A DNA stretch of 46,599 nucleotides from JBCDCP01 sp039181495 (GTDB lineage Bacteria; Pseudomonadota; Alphaproteobacteria; Rhizobiales; Tepidamorphaceae). The stretch is taken from contig JBCDCP010000003.1 in assembly GCA_039181495.1 (NCBI GenBank), positions 1 through 46,599 on the forward strand. The letters run 5' to 3'. The notes beneath the pieces are model-generated. The model worked only from the letters and a program-made list of their open reading frames with translations, was not told the DNA's origin and ran no database searches. Below are positions 16,051-23,811 of this stretch, piece after piece (the stretch's first letter is position 1; each line of letters opens with the position of its first letter). Position numbers and translations under genes: made by a program.

Positions 16051-16773
16051 ATGACGACCTCCAAAGGCACCAAACAACTGGAGCAATCCTCCAATCGCCG
16101 CCTGATTTTGAAGGCCGGTGCAGCAGTGGCTGCCGTTGCGCTGACCCCGATCGGCATGCGGATCGCAAATGCTCAGTGGGCCGATGGGCAAGGACCCGGT
16201 CGCGGCGTGCCGCAGACCGTGCAGATCGACAAGTTAATGGAATCCGACGGGCTTGATGATTTCATCATCGGCAATGTCGATGCGCCCGTCACGATCGTGG
16301 AATATGCGTCGATGAGTTGCGTGCATTGCGCACGGTTCCACAAGGAAACACTGCCAGTACTCAAGGAACGCTACATTGACACGGGCAAGGCACGCCTGAT
16401 CTTTCGCGAGTTTCCTCTGGATCTGGCGGCGGCCTGGGGTTCGATGCTGGCTCGATGCGCTGATGATCAGGACCGTGCGATGGAACTGACAGACGCCCTG
16501 TTCCAACAACAGGAAGAGTGGGCTCGTGGTCGAAACGAAGAAGAGGTCAAGTCCGGTCTTGTTGAAGTGCTTGAGCCGCTGAATGTGTCACGCGAGTCAA
16601 TCGACACTTGCGTTGACGACAAGATCCTTCTGCACAACATCGCCCAGCGTGCGGTTCGTGCTGGCCGTGAATTCGGTGTGACCTCGACTCCAACCTTCTT
16701 CATCAACGGTCTGAAAATTGAAGGTGCAGTCGAACTCGAACGATTCACCGCTGTGATCGACCCGCTGCTCTAG
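16051..16773 (+). CDS. Tat-exported DsbA-like thiol-disulfide oxidoreductase
   Basis: This 240-residue thioredoxin-fold protein has a twin-arginine type signal (NRRLILKAG, residues 15-23) and a cleavage-like ANAQ at about 39-42. The active site is CVHC (residues 90-93) and the cis-proline loop is TSTPTFFING. This matches DsbA/DsbG-like periplasmic proteins of the DSBA thioredoxin family found in alphaproteobacteria. It likely oxidises or isomerises periplasmic thiols. It stands alone downstream of the CMD gene by 189 bases. Confidence 0.88.
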   Translation: MTTSKGTKQLEQSSNRRLILKAGAAVAAVALTPIGMRIANAQWADGQGPGRGVPQTVQIDKLMESDGLDDFIIGNVDAPVTIVEYASMSCVHCARFHKETLPVLKERYIDTGKARLIFREFPLDLAAAWGSMLARCADDQDRAMELTDALFQQQEEWARGRNEEEVKSGLVEVLEPLNVSRESIDTCVDDKILLHNIAQRAVRAGREFGVTSTPTFFINGLKIEGAVELERFTAVIDPLL

Positions 16774-16902
16774 CTTTCCTTTTGGCGGGCTCATGCCGGT
16801 CAATAAATCGTTCCGTTTTGCCATCGAAGGGTGCTAAGCCACTTTCGATTTAGCGAGCCGGGGCAGCGTTGGTGACTGCCCGTCCGGCGCAGGGGGAAAC
16901 GC

Positions 16903-17898
16903 ATGGCATTCAAGGCATTGGTCGTCGACAAGGCCGAAGACGGAACGATCTCGCAATCCATACAAACGCTCGAAGACAGTGCGTTGCCTGAGGGCGATGT
17001 GACGATCGCTGTCAGCTATTCGACCGTGAACTACAAAGACGGGCTCGCGATTACCGGCAAGGGCGGGATCGTGCGCAACTATCCGCATGTTCCGGGCATC
17101 GATCTGGTAGGCACCGTCGAGAGCTCTGACGATCCACGTTTCAAGCCGGGTGACAAGGTGATTGTCACAGGCTGGCGCGTCGGCGAGATGCACTGGGGCG
17201 GCTATGCGCAGAAGGCCCGGATGAAGGCGGACTGGATTGTTCCGCTGCCGGATGGGCTGTCCGAGAAGCAGGCCATGGCGGTCGGTACGGCTGGCTTCAC
17301 GGCGATGATCGCGGTGATGGCGCTGGAAGACCATGGTCTGAAGCCGGGTGGCAAGCCTGTCATCGTTACCGGCGCTGCCGGCGGGGTTGGCTCGGTGGCC
17401 ACGGCAATTCTGTCAAAGCTGGGCTATGAGGTGGCCGCGGTGACGGGTCGGCCCGAGACAGAAGCCTATCTTCGCGAACTGGGCGCGACGCAGATCGTCG
17501 CGCGAGACGACATCAACGAGGCAAATCCGAAGCCGCTCGAATCCGAGGCCTGGTCGGGATGCGTTGATGCGGTTGGTGGCGCCATGCTGAGCCGTGTTCT
17601 CAAGCAACTCGAGTATGGCGCGTCGGTAGCCGCTGTTGGTCTGGCGGGCGGTGCGGTGATGGAAGGGGCTACAGTCGTCCCGTTCCTATTGCGCGGCGTC
17701 AATCTGCTGGGCATCGATTCCGTCATGCGGCCTTATGAGAACCGGGTTGCCGCGTGGAACCGTATTGTCAGCGATCTGCCGATGAACAAACTGGAAAACA
17801 TGGTCGAGATGGCGACACTTGACGATCTGACCACGCTTGGCCCGGCCATTCTGAAGGGGCAGGTCAAGGGTCGCATGGTCGTGGACGTCAATGCCTAA
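16903..17898 (+). CDS. acuI: Acrylyl-CoA reductase (AcuI/YhdH family)
   Basis: This 331-residue zinc-independent medium-chain reductase uses NADPH to reduce acrylyl-CoA to propionyl-CoA, which detoxifies acrylate and serves DMSP and 3-hydroxypropionate metabolism. Family features are SYSTVNYKDGLAITGKGGIVR, PGIDLVGTV, and the nucleotide fold VTGAAGGVGSVATAI. ATG at 16903 is preceded by AGGGGGAAACGC. No dmdABC or DMSP lyase gene lies in this window, so the metabolic context here is open. Confidence 0.88.
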   Translation: MAFKALVVDKAEDGTISQSIQTLEDSALPEGDVTIAVSYSTVNYKDGLAITGKGGIVRNYPHVPGIDLVGTVESSDDPRFKPGDKVIVTGWRVGEMHWGGYAQKARMKADWIVPLPDGLSEKQAMAVGTAGFTAMIAVMALEDHGLKPGGKPVIVTGAAGGVGSVATAILSKLGYEVAAVTGRPETEAYLRELGATQIVARDDINEANPKPLESEAWSGCVDAVGGAMLSRVLKQLEYGASVAAVGLAGGAVMEGATVVPFLLRGVNLLGIDSVMRPYENRVAAWNRIVSDLPMNKLENMVEMATLDDLTTLGPAILKGQVKGRMVVDVNA

Positions 17899-17965
17899 AG
17901 GGCGTTTTACGATCCTTTGCTAAGTCGCTGGCTGATTCAGCTGCACAGTCAGTTTCCATTGCAAC

Positions 17966-17992
17966 GAAAAAGGGCGGCCTGAGGCCGCCCTT
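17966..17992 (-). terminator. Rho-independent terminator of bfr
   Basis: Read on the minus strand, arms AAGGGCGGCC and GGCCGCCCTT pair exactly around a three-base loop and continue into a T-run (the A-run at 17967-17971 on the plus strand). It lies 30 bases after the bacterioferritin stop, in the right orientation and with the classical shape. Confidence 0.85.
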
Positions 17993-18021
17993 CCGAAACG
18001 CGATCATTTTTGGTCGAAGGC

Positions 18022-18510
18022 CTATTCGGCGGCCTCGTTTGCCGGTGCCGCATTGAGCTGGCCATACTTTTCTTCGCCAATCTTCTCGAGCAGCTCGAGC
18101 TGCGTTTCGAGGAAGTCGATGTGGCCTTCCTCATCGATCAGCAGCTGCTCGAAGATTTTCATGGTCACGTAGTCGCCGGCGTCCTGGCAGATCACGCGCG
18201 ACTTGGAATAGGAGTCACGGGCGTCGAATTCGCCAGCCAGATCGGCTTCCAGCACTTCCTTGACGTTCTGGCCAATGCGAAGGGGCGCGACAGTCTGCAG
18301 ATTGGGATGACCCTCAAGGAAGATAATCCGCTCCACGATCTTGTCCGCGTGCTCCATCTCTTCGATGGATTCGGCCCGCTCCTTGGCGGCGAGCTTCGCG
18401 TAGCCCCAATCGTCCAGGAGCCTGTAGTGAAGCCAGTATTGGTTGATAGCCCCTAGTTCGAGATAGAGGGCTTCATTGAGCCGTTCGATAACCTTCGGAT
18501 CGCCTTTCAT
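18022..18510 (-). CDS. bfr: Bacterioferritin
   Basis: This 162-residue haem-containing ferritin oxidises and stores iron in a 24-mer shell. Ferroxidase ligands Glu18, Glu51 and His54 and the haem ligand Met52 are in place (IEEMEH, residues 49-54), with LLIDEEGHIDFL supplying the later ligands. The ATG is preceded by AAGG. The start lies inside the 3' end of bfd (38-base overlap), so the two are co-transcribed. A strong terminator follows. Confidence 0.95.
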   Translation of the reverse strand: MKGDPKVIERLNEALYLELGAINQYWLHYRLLDDWGYAKLAAKERAESIEEMEHADKIVERIIFLEGHPNLQTVAPLRIGQNVKEVLEADLAGEFDARDSYSKSRVICQDAGDYVTMKIFEQLLIDEEGHIDFLETQLELLEKIGEEKYGQLNAAPANEAAE

Positions 18511-18826
18511 AGTGCACCCTTGCCTTCTTGCGCTTTGCGTTCTTTAGAACATTTCTACGTTGTTGAAGCAAGCGCAGATTATTGAGGGCGTGCGATTCCC
18601 AGTCGGGGTCATCTTCCTGGTTAATGACGTGAATCCGGTGCTCTTCGACCGCTGTCACGATCGCATCAACGACGACTGGCACGCAGCCGCAGCATTGGTA
18701 CCGTTCGCCCAACTGCTTATAGACGAGCCCGGGCGTGATAGGCCGCCATGGATCCTGCTTGAGCAGCTCGATGGCTGTGTCCATGATTTGGCGGTCGCTG
18801 ATGACGTTGCACTGACAGACGATCAT
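18473..18826 (-). CDS. bfd: Bacterioferritin-associated ferredoxin (Bfd-like)
   Basis: This protein carries a Bfd-type [2Fe-2S] domain with ligands Cys4 and Cys6 (MIVCQCN) and Cys45 and Cys48 (QCCGC). Bfd reduces the bacterioferritin core to release iron. At 117 residues it is longer than the usual 60-75, with a basic C-terminal tail whose coding region overlaps the bfr start in another frame. No strong ribosome site precedes the ATG. The region upstream is AT-rich with several palindromes, fitting iron-responsive control. Confidence 0.85.
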   Translation of the reverse strand: MIVCQCNVISDRQIMDTAIELLKQDPWRPITPGLVYKQLGERYQCCGCVPVVVDAIVTAVEEHRIHVINQEDDPDWESHALNNLRLLQQRRNVLKNAKRKKARVHYERRSEGYRTAQ

Positions 18827-18861
18827 AGGTTGTGTGATTTCTTTCTAGGCGCGAAGAATTC

Positions 18862-18881
18862 TAAAGTATATCCATACTTTA
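18862..18881. promoter_or_regulatory. 8-4-8 palindrome in bfd promoter
   Basis: TAAAGTAT-ATCC-ATACTTTA is a perfect inverted repeat about 40 bases upstream of bfd. It overlaps a GAAGAATTCTAAAG segment (18853-18866) resembling an Irr/ICE iron-control half-site. Position and AT-richness suggest a metal-responsive operator; the regulator (Irr, RirA or Fur/Mur) cannot be decided by eye. Confidence 0.55.
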
Positions 18882-18896
18882 TAAATCTTCTAATCT

Positions 18897-18914
18897 ATTG
18901 CATTGTTTTGCAAT
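18897..18914. promoter_or_regulatory. 6-6-6 inverted repeat upstream of bfd
   Basis: ATTGCA (18897-18902) and TGCAAT (18909-18914) are exact reverse complements with a six-base spacer. It lies about 75 bases upstream of bfd in the same AT-rich region as the palindrome at 18862 and could be a second operator. Confidence 0.4.
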
Positions 18915-19193
18915 GTTTCCAGAAGCGAGCGTACTTATAGATGCCAACTGGTGTTATCCGTTTAAACCCTTGCTAGCGAAATCACTCAAGACAGTATTGT
19001 AGGTATTAATACTATATCAGCGAAAATCCGACGTGAAGGCGTGCGGGCACTGTTGCCGATACGCAAAGGCGAGCGGAAAACCGAGTGCGCTGTTGGATGG
19101 GCTCGTTCGCACCGTTGCAACGCTTCGCGCAAACGGCGAAAATGTCACAAGACATGTTCATGAACCGCAAGAACAGCGGCTTGGAGAGGCAGA

Positions 19194-20180
19194 ATGCCGG
19201 AAGATGAGCGAGTGCCGACTGAGAGGGCGCGCGACGACAAGGAACCTATTGCAGCCGGTGGCGAAGCGATTACCGCGACGTTGACGGGGGCTGTGGAGAC
19301 AATTTCCAAGGACGTGCAGGCTGCCGCAAGTAGCGGCCAGGAGAGTGATCCGGGCGCAGCAACGCTGGAACTGGATGATACCGAGGATGCTTCGCAGGCG
19401 GACAACATTCACGATGAAGACGCAGCGACTCCTGGCACCGATTCGGAGGTGATTGCGAATGGTCCGGGTCCGCATGGCCGCTCTCGACTCCGAGACGCGA
19501 TGCGCCGCGCACGTCAGAGCGATGCCGAGCGAAACGACGTAATCGTCAATCTGCGCGAGACTGAAATTGCGCGGCTCGAATTGCTGGCTGAGAACGTCGA
19601 AGATATCTTCGACGAACTACCCGACAGCACTGATTTGTTCGATGGCCGCGTATCTGATGGCAATCCTCCTCGCCTTTGGATCGATGTGCTGGCCCATGTG
19701 GCAATGGGGCGTGACAAACGTACTTACCAGTTCGTCCAGGAAACCCGTCAGGGCCGGAAGGTCGTGACCGAGACGACATCGATCGATCAGATGGGCGAAC
19801 AGATCACCAACTATGTGGCCCATCGCATGCTCGAACGGGAGCGTGCCCTGCTGGCCGACCCGATACCGTCGGCTAACTCTGAAGACAATGCCCAAGCTGA
19901 TCCGCCCCCTGATGCATTAGCTGAAGCCGCCGATCAGGGGGAGTCGAAGCCCGATATTTCGGATAGCTCTGAGACCGAGGTGGAGGAGGTGGCGGCGACC
20001 ACCAAAGGCACCACTACAGCAATGAAGGGCGAAGCGGCCCCATTAGCATCGGACGAACTGCAAAGTGCGGTGCCACGCTATTCAGGCCTTTCGATGATCG
20101 TTGCTTTCCTGCTTGGCATGCTTGTGGGTGCGATCACGCTGTTTCTGATCGGCGCCAACTACACACCGCCGGCTGGATAA
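19194..20180 (+). CDS. Acidic tail-anchored protein of unknown function
   Basis: I do not recognise this 328-residue protein. Residues 1-95 are acidic and probably disordered. Residues about 97-222 form a basic/helical core with RLRDAMRRARQ, a putative coiled-coil (LRETEIARLELLAENVEDI) and a conserved-looking WIDVLAHVAMGRDKRTYQF. A second acidic linker follows, then a single hydrophobic helix near residues 298-320 with only a short tail, suggesting a C-terminal membrane anchor with a cytoplasmic body. GGAGAGGCAGA precedes the ATG. It is divergent from bfd. Confidence 0.8.
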   Translation: MPEDERVPTERARDDKEPIAAGGEAITATLTGAVETISKDVQAAASSGQESDPGAATLELDDTEDASQADNIHDEDAATPGTDSEVIANGPGPHGRSRLRDAMRRARQSDAERNDVIVNLRETEIARLELLAENVEDIFDELPDSTDLFDGRVSDGNPPRLWIDVLAHVAMGRDKRTYQFVQETRQGRKVVTETTSIDQMGEQITNYVAHRMLERERALLADPIPSANSEDNAQADPPPDALAEAADQGESKPDISDSSETEVEEVAATTKGTTTAMKGEAAPLASDELQSAVPRYSGLSMIVAFLLGMLVGAITLFLIGANYTPPAG

Positions 20181-20184
20181 CAAT

Positions 20185-21171
20185 CTAGCGCGAAGCCGCT
20201 TGCTCCGCCGCAAGCGGATGGACGGGTTGGTGCAGTGCCGCGCCGGCCATATCGGTTTTCTGAAACAGCTCCACCGGATCTTTCTCGTCGCGCAGAATAC
20301 CGTAGCGTTCCAGTGTGACTGACGGAGCGTGGTCGGGGCCCTCAAAGCGCAGCAGATTGTATTGTGCCGCCGGCCGCTCGCCGTGGGTCCGTGCCGACGT
20401 TGATGGAACACCGATGATCGGCACCGGCGCGTCCGGTCCAGGCGTCATGGTGGCGGTGGCCGTGTGATTATGGCCATGCAGCACAAGCTCGGCCCCGGTG
20501 CGTTCAAACAGGGCAGCAAGGTCCGCATCGTCGGACAGGCGGCGCCGTGCTGATGCCAGCCCGGGTATGGGTGGATGGTGGATCAGGACCACGCGAACGC
20601 GACCCTCGGCCTTCAGGGCGTTCAGTTCTTCCTCGAGCCGTGTCAGCTGATCCTGCCCCAAACGGCCGGTCGCCATGAATGGTGCTGTGGGAACGGCAGA
20701 AGAACACGCGATGAGCGCAACATTGCCGCGCAGTCTGACGAAGGGAAATCGGCCGTCGAGGCCGCGTACCGAGTTTGATGAGCCGTCACTCGCGTGATGC
20801 CCTGTGTCGCCGCGCATGTTGGGATCGAATGCCGCCACCATGCCTGGCACGCCACCGCCGACATAGGCGTCGTGATTGCCCGGTATGACAGTCACATCCT
20901 GGTAGGAACCGAGACTGTCGAGGAAGGCTCTGGCACCGGGCCATTCGCGCTGGGCTGCCACGTTCACCAGATCGCCGGTTACGGCAATGTGGTCCGGCCG
21001 CTGGGCCACCATGTGATCGGTGATCTTTGCCAGCACCTCGGCGCGGTGGACCTGATCGCGACCGCGTTTCCAGTTGGCATAGCCGAGGATGCGCTGACTC
21101 AGCAGCTCGCGCGTACGCGGCCGACCGTCGAGCGGGAGGTGGACATCGCTTATGTGAGCCAGAACGAACAT
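20185..21171 (-). CDS. Metallophosphoesterase
   Basis: This 328-residue calcineurin-like phosphoesterase has all metal-binding blocks in order: HISDVHLP at the N-terminus, TGDLVNVA, PGNHDAYVG, LIHHPP and LHGHNH. No signal peptide or membrane segment is visible. The substrate is unknown; homologous enzymes act on cyclic nucleotides, phospholipids or nucleotides. It converges with the tail-anchored gene, with only 4 bases between stops. Confidence 0.85.
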   Translation of the reverse strand: MFVLAHISDVHLPLDGRPRTRELLSQRILGYANWKRGRDQVHRAEVLAKITDHMVAQRPDHIAVTGDLVNVAAQREWPGARAFLDSLGSYQDVTVIPGNHDAYVGGGVPGMVAAFDPNMRGDTGHHASDGSSNSVRGLDGRFPFVRLRGNVALIACSSAVPTAPFMATGRLGQDQLTRLEEELNALKAEGRVRVVLIHHPPIPGLASARRRLSDDADLAALFERTGAELVLHGHNHTATATMTPGPDAPVPIIGVPSTSARTHGERPAAQYNLLRFEGPDHAPSVTLERYGILRDEKDPVELFQKTDMAGAALHQPVHPLAAEQAASR

Positions 21172-21227
21172 CGGGCGCGGTGTATCAGACCGCGCCCGAG
21201 CAATGAACCAGTCCTGACTTGGGGCAA

Positions 21228-21440
21228 TCAGCTATAGCTGAAATCCATCAAGGTGCAGGCGGTACGACCATCGCGAATTTCCACCGCCGGCTTCCAGCGA
21301 TAGGGCGCAGCCGCAGGCGTGCGCGCGGTTACGGGACGGAAGAAATCGACGAACCAGCCAATCGTGGCCATGAGCTCGCGTGTCATCAGAGCACCTGTAT
21401 CGGTTAGTGTGTAAGAGGCGCGATCGCGGTTTTTCACCAT
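21228..21440 (-). pseudogene. Possible winged-helix regulator C-terminal remnant
   Basis: This 70-residue frame reads NGGDAMVKNRDRASYTLTDTGALM around its start (the first residues lie upstream of the ATG), then a helix ending WFVDFFRP. The YxLTxxG pattern is typical of the wing and last helix of HxlR/MarR-like regulators, but the DNA-recognition helices are missing and an in-frame stop lies at 21468-21470. It could be a decayed regulator or a genuine small protein; the family assignment is weak. Confidence 0.3.
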
Positions 21441-21524
21441 CGCGTCGCCGCCATTAGCGGAATATGATTACTGCAGCTTTCACTTTCCAGATGCTGCACC
21501 GCACAACAGCCATTCAGTGCGCGC

Positions 21525-22016
21525 ATGCCCGGTTACCCGGGCGTTAACGGACCCGGGCCAATGCCGACCTCTCTTGAACGCTTTGTGTTGCATCCCTGGT
21601 GGCGGATGAGCCGGGGAATGACACTCGGTGTCCGCGGCCTCGTGCAGGATCCAGAACGTGGCGTATTTCTTATACGCCACTCCTATACTCCAGGCTGGCA
21701 TCTTCCAGGTGGCGGTGTGGAGCGGGGTGAGACTCTGCTGACCGCACTTCATCGCGAGCTGCTGGAGGAGGGCAACATCACCTTGAACGGTACCCCAACG
21801 CTGTTCAACGTTTATGCCAGCCCGCGATTCCGGGGCGATCATGTAGCGCTGTTCCTGATCTCCGACTGGCAGCAGAGATCAGCCCCTGTTCCGGACAGGG
21901 AGATTATCGATCATGGCTTCTTTCCGCGCGATGCGCTGCCCGATGATGCGACCGCGGGTACCAAGCGCCGGCTTGCAGAGGTGTTCGACGGTGCGAAACC
22001 CGATGAGCACTGGTAG
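21525..22016 (+). CDS. Nudix hydrolase
   Basis: This 163-residue Nudix-fold pyrophosphohydrolase has the signature beginning GGGVERGETLLTAL and continuing HRELLEEGNI. It fits the consensus (G, E, REL, EE) except that the usual glycine near the end is replaced by asparagine (EEGN instead of EExG). Metal-binding glutamates are intact, so activity is likely. The substrate is unknown. An alternative start at 21561 (MPTSLERF) fits the family better; neither ATG has a clear ribosome site. Confidence 0.8.
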   Translation: MPGYPGVNGPGPMPTSLERFVLHPWWRMSRGMTLGVRGLVQDPERGVFLIRHSYTPGWHLPGGGVERGETLLTALHRELLEEGNITLNGTPTLFNVYASPRFRGDHVALFLISDWQQRSAPVPDREIIDHGFFPRDALPDDATAGTKRRLAEVFDGAKPDEHW

Positions 22017-22055
22017 TCAGGCCAGCTTGCCCATCAGGTCTCGCGCGCTTGCAGC

Positions 22056-23039
22056 CTAGCTGAACCGGCCTCGGTCGTGCGGTTCGGTGAAGTCGATATC
22101 GGGACCAACAGGCACAACGAATGTCGGGTTAATGGTGCCGTGGCTGGCATAGTAATGCGACTTGATGTGATCGAGATTTACCGTCTCGGCCACGCCTGGC
22201 GTTTGATAGAGCGCGCGCGTGTAATTCGACAGATTGGGATAATCAGCGATACGCCGGATGTTGCATTTGAAGTGCCCGACATAGACCGGGTCGAAACGCA
22301 CTAGCGTTGTGAACAGCCGCCAATCGGCCTCGGTCAGCGTGTCGCCGACAAGATAGAGTTGTTTCGAGAGCTTCTCTTCCAGCATGTCCAGGCTCTTGAA
22401 CAGCGCTGTTACAGCTTCCTCATAAGCTTCTTGCGTGGTGGCGAAGCCGGACCGGTAGACCCCATTGTTGACGGTCTCATAGACAACCGAATTGATCTCA
22501 TCGATCTCAGCCCTGAGCTCCGTGGGATAGGTGTCCAGTTCGACATCGGTAAACGCATCGAAAGCTGTGGTCAGCATGCGGATGATCTCCGAAGACTCAT
22601 TGCTGACAATCGTTTCGTTCTGCTTGTCCCACAGGACCGGCACCGTGACGCGTCCGGAATAGCCAGGATCTGCCTTGGTGTAGATTTGATACATGTGTGT
22701 GGCGCCATTGACCGGGTCGTCGGTGGCGCCGGTGCGCGCCGGGTTGAACACCCAGCCTTCCTCACGCATCAGCCAGTCAACAACTGAAACGCTGATCACA
22801 TCTTCAAGCTTTTTGAGTTTGCGCAGGATCAGAGTCCGGTGCGCCCAAGGGCAGGCCAGCGAGACATAGAGGTGGTATCGGCCGGCCTCGGCCTTGAACC
22901 CTGTATCGCCCGACGGTCCGGCGGTTCCATCGGCGGTGACCCAGTTGCGAAACTGGGCTTCGGATCGGATGAACCGACCCTTCGTTGACTTGGTATCGTA
23001 CCACTTGTCTTGCCAGACACCGTCCACAAGCAGGCCCAT
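22056..23039 (-). CDS. Glutathionyl-hydroquinone reductase (Xi-class GST)
   Basis: This 327-residue protein of the YqjG/EcM family reduces glutathionyl-hydroquinones using glutathione. The catalytic Cys63 lies in SLACPWAHR, followed by VVDWLMREEGWVF and a helical GST C-terminal domain with LVRFDPVYVGHFKCN. ATG at 23039 follows GGAG. It lies 37 bases downstream of azoR on the same strand, so the two probably form a quinone/azo-compound detoxification operon under the divergent LysR regulator. Confidence 0.9.
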   Translation of the reverse strand: MGLLVDGVWQDKWYDTKSTKGRFIRSEAQFRNWVTADGTAGPSGDTGFKAEAGRYHLYVSLACPWAHRTLILRKLKKLEDVISVSVVDWLMREEGWVFNPARTGATDDPVNGATHMYQIYTKADPGYSGRVTVPVLWDKQNETIVSNESSEIIRMLTTAFDAFTDVELDTYPTELRAEIDEINSVVYETVNNGVYRSGFATTQEAYEEAVTALFKSLDMLEEKLSKQLYLVGDTLTEADWRLFTTLVRFDPVYVGHFKCNIRRIADYPNLSNYTRALYQTPGVAETVNLDHIKSHYYASHGTINPTFVVPVGPDIDFTEPHDRGRFS

Positions 23040-23076
23040 GGCATTCTCCTTTGGTCTTCTGGAATCTGATGTGGGT

Positions 23077-23679
23077 TTAGGCGGCCAGGTTTTCGATCGC
23101 CGAATTCGCCCGACTGACCGCAGCGTCCGCATCGATCATCGTGCCTGTGCCGTCCACGAAAGTGACATCGGTGATGCCGACAAAGCCGAGGATGTGACGC
23201 ATGTAGCCCGAGGCGAAGTCTAAAGCCGTTCCCATGGACGTTCCGCCGGACACCATCACGACGATTGCGCGCTTGCCGGTGAGAAGGCCGACAGGGCCGG
23301 TGTCGGTGTATTTGAAGGTCACGCGTGCCCGCGCAATCTGGTCGATATAGGCTTTCGTCGCAGCAGGTACGCCGAAGTTGTAGACCGGCATGCCGATCAC
23401 AACGGTGTCCGCAGCTCGCAGTTCCTCAACAAGTTGATCCGACAGGGCTAAGACGCCCTGTTGTTCAGCGGTGCGATCTTCATGCGCCGTGAAGTTCGCA
23501 CCGATCCACGCTTCATCGACGAAAGGCAGATCGCTCGCCGCAAGATCCCGCGAGACAATCTGAGTATGTGGATTGGCGGCAATCAACTTCTCCACGACCT
23601 GCTGACTCAGCTTGCGTGACAGGGACCCCTGTTGCCGGCCTGAAGCGTCAATGTGCAAAACCGTTTGTGACGTGGTCAT
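23077..23679 (-). CDS. azoR: FMN-dependent NADH-azoreductase/quinone reductase
   Basis: This 200-residue flavodoxin-fold enzyme of the AzoR family reduces quinones and azo bonds by two electrons. Visible are HIDASGRQQGSLSRKL at the FMN phosphate site, MPVYNFGVPAATKAYIDQIARA at the isoalloxazine site, and VVMVSGGTSMG. AGGGGA precedes the ATG. It is divergent from a LysR-type regulator 131 bases away, a common arrangement for inducible quinone reductases. Confidence 0.92.
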   Translation of the reverse strand: MTTSQTVLHIDASGRQQGSLSRKLSQQVVEKLIAANPHTQIVSRDLAASDLPFVDEAWIGANFTAHEDRTAEQQGVLALSDQLVEELRAADTVVIGMPVYNFGVPAATKAYIDQIARARVTFKYTDTGPVGLLTGKRAIVVMVSGGTSMGTALDFASGYMRHILGFVGITDVTFVDGTGTMIDADAAVSRANSAIENLAA

Positions 23680-23790
23680 CTAGATCATCCCCTATGCCAA
23701 GAAACTTCGAGAACAAGGCCAGATGGGCCTGTTCTGAATCACAATTTAATGTTTCCTGATTTGGTACGAGAGCCCTTGATTACGGAAGAT

Positions 23791-23811
23791 TTGTTCTGAT
23801 AACTCGAACAA
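23791..23811. promoter_or_regulatory. LysR-type box overlapping regulator start codon
   Basis: TTGTTC (23791-23796) and GAACAA (23806-23811) are exact reverse complements around nine bases, giving the T-N11-A geometry of LysR binding sites. The right arm includes the A of the regulator's ATG. A further GAACA/TGTTC inverted pair sits at 23711-23732. Together these suggest autoregulation and control of azoR. Confidence 0.6.

Larger units (their letters stand above)
18827..19193. other. AT-rich divergent promoter region of bfd-bfr
   Basis: This 367-base interval includes an unusually AT-rich core (about 18840-19015) compared with the GC-rich surroundings. It contains palindromes at 18862-18881, 18897-18914 and 19003-19012, and a TTCTAAA half-site like that of the alphaproteobacterial iron-control element at 18859-18865. 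No gene is evident. It should hold the bfd promoter and probably that of the divergent gene at 19194. Confidence 0.55.
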
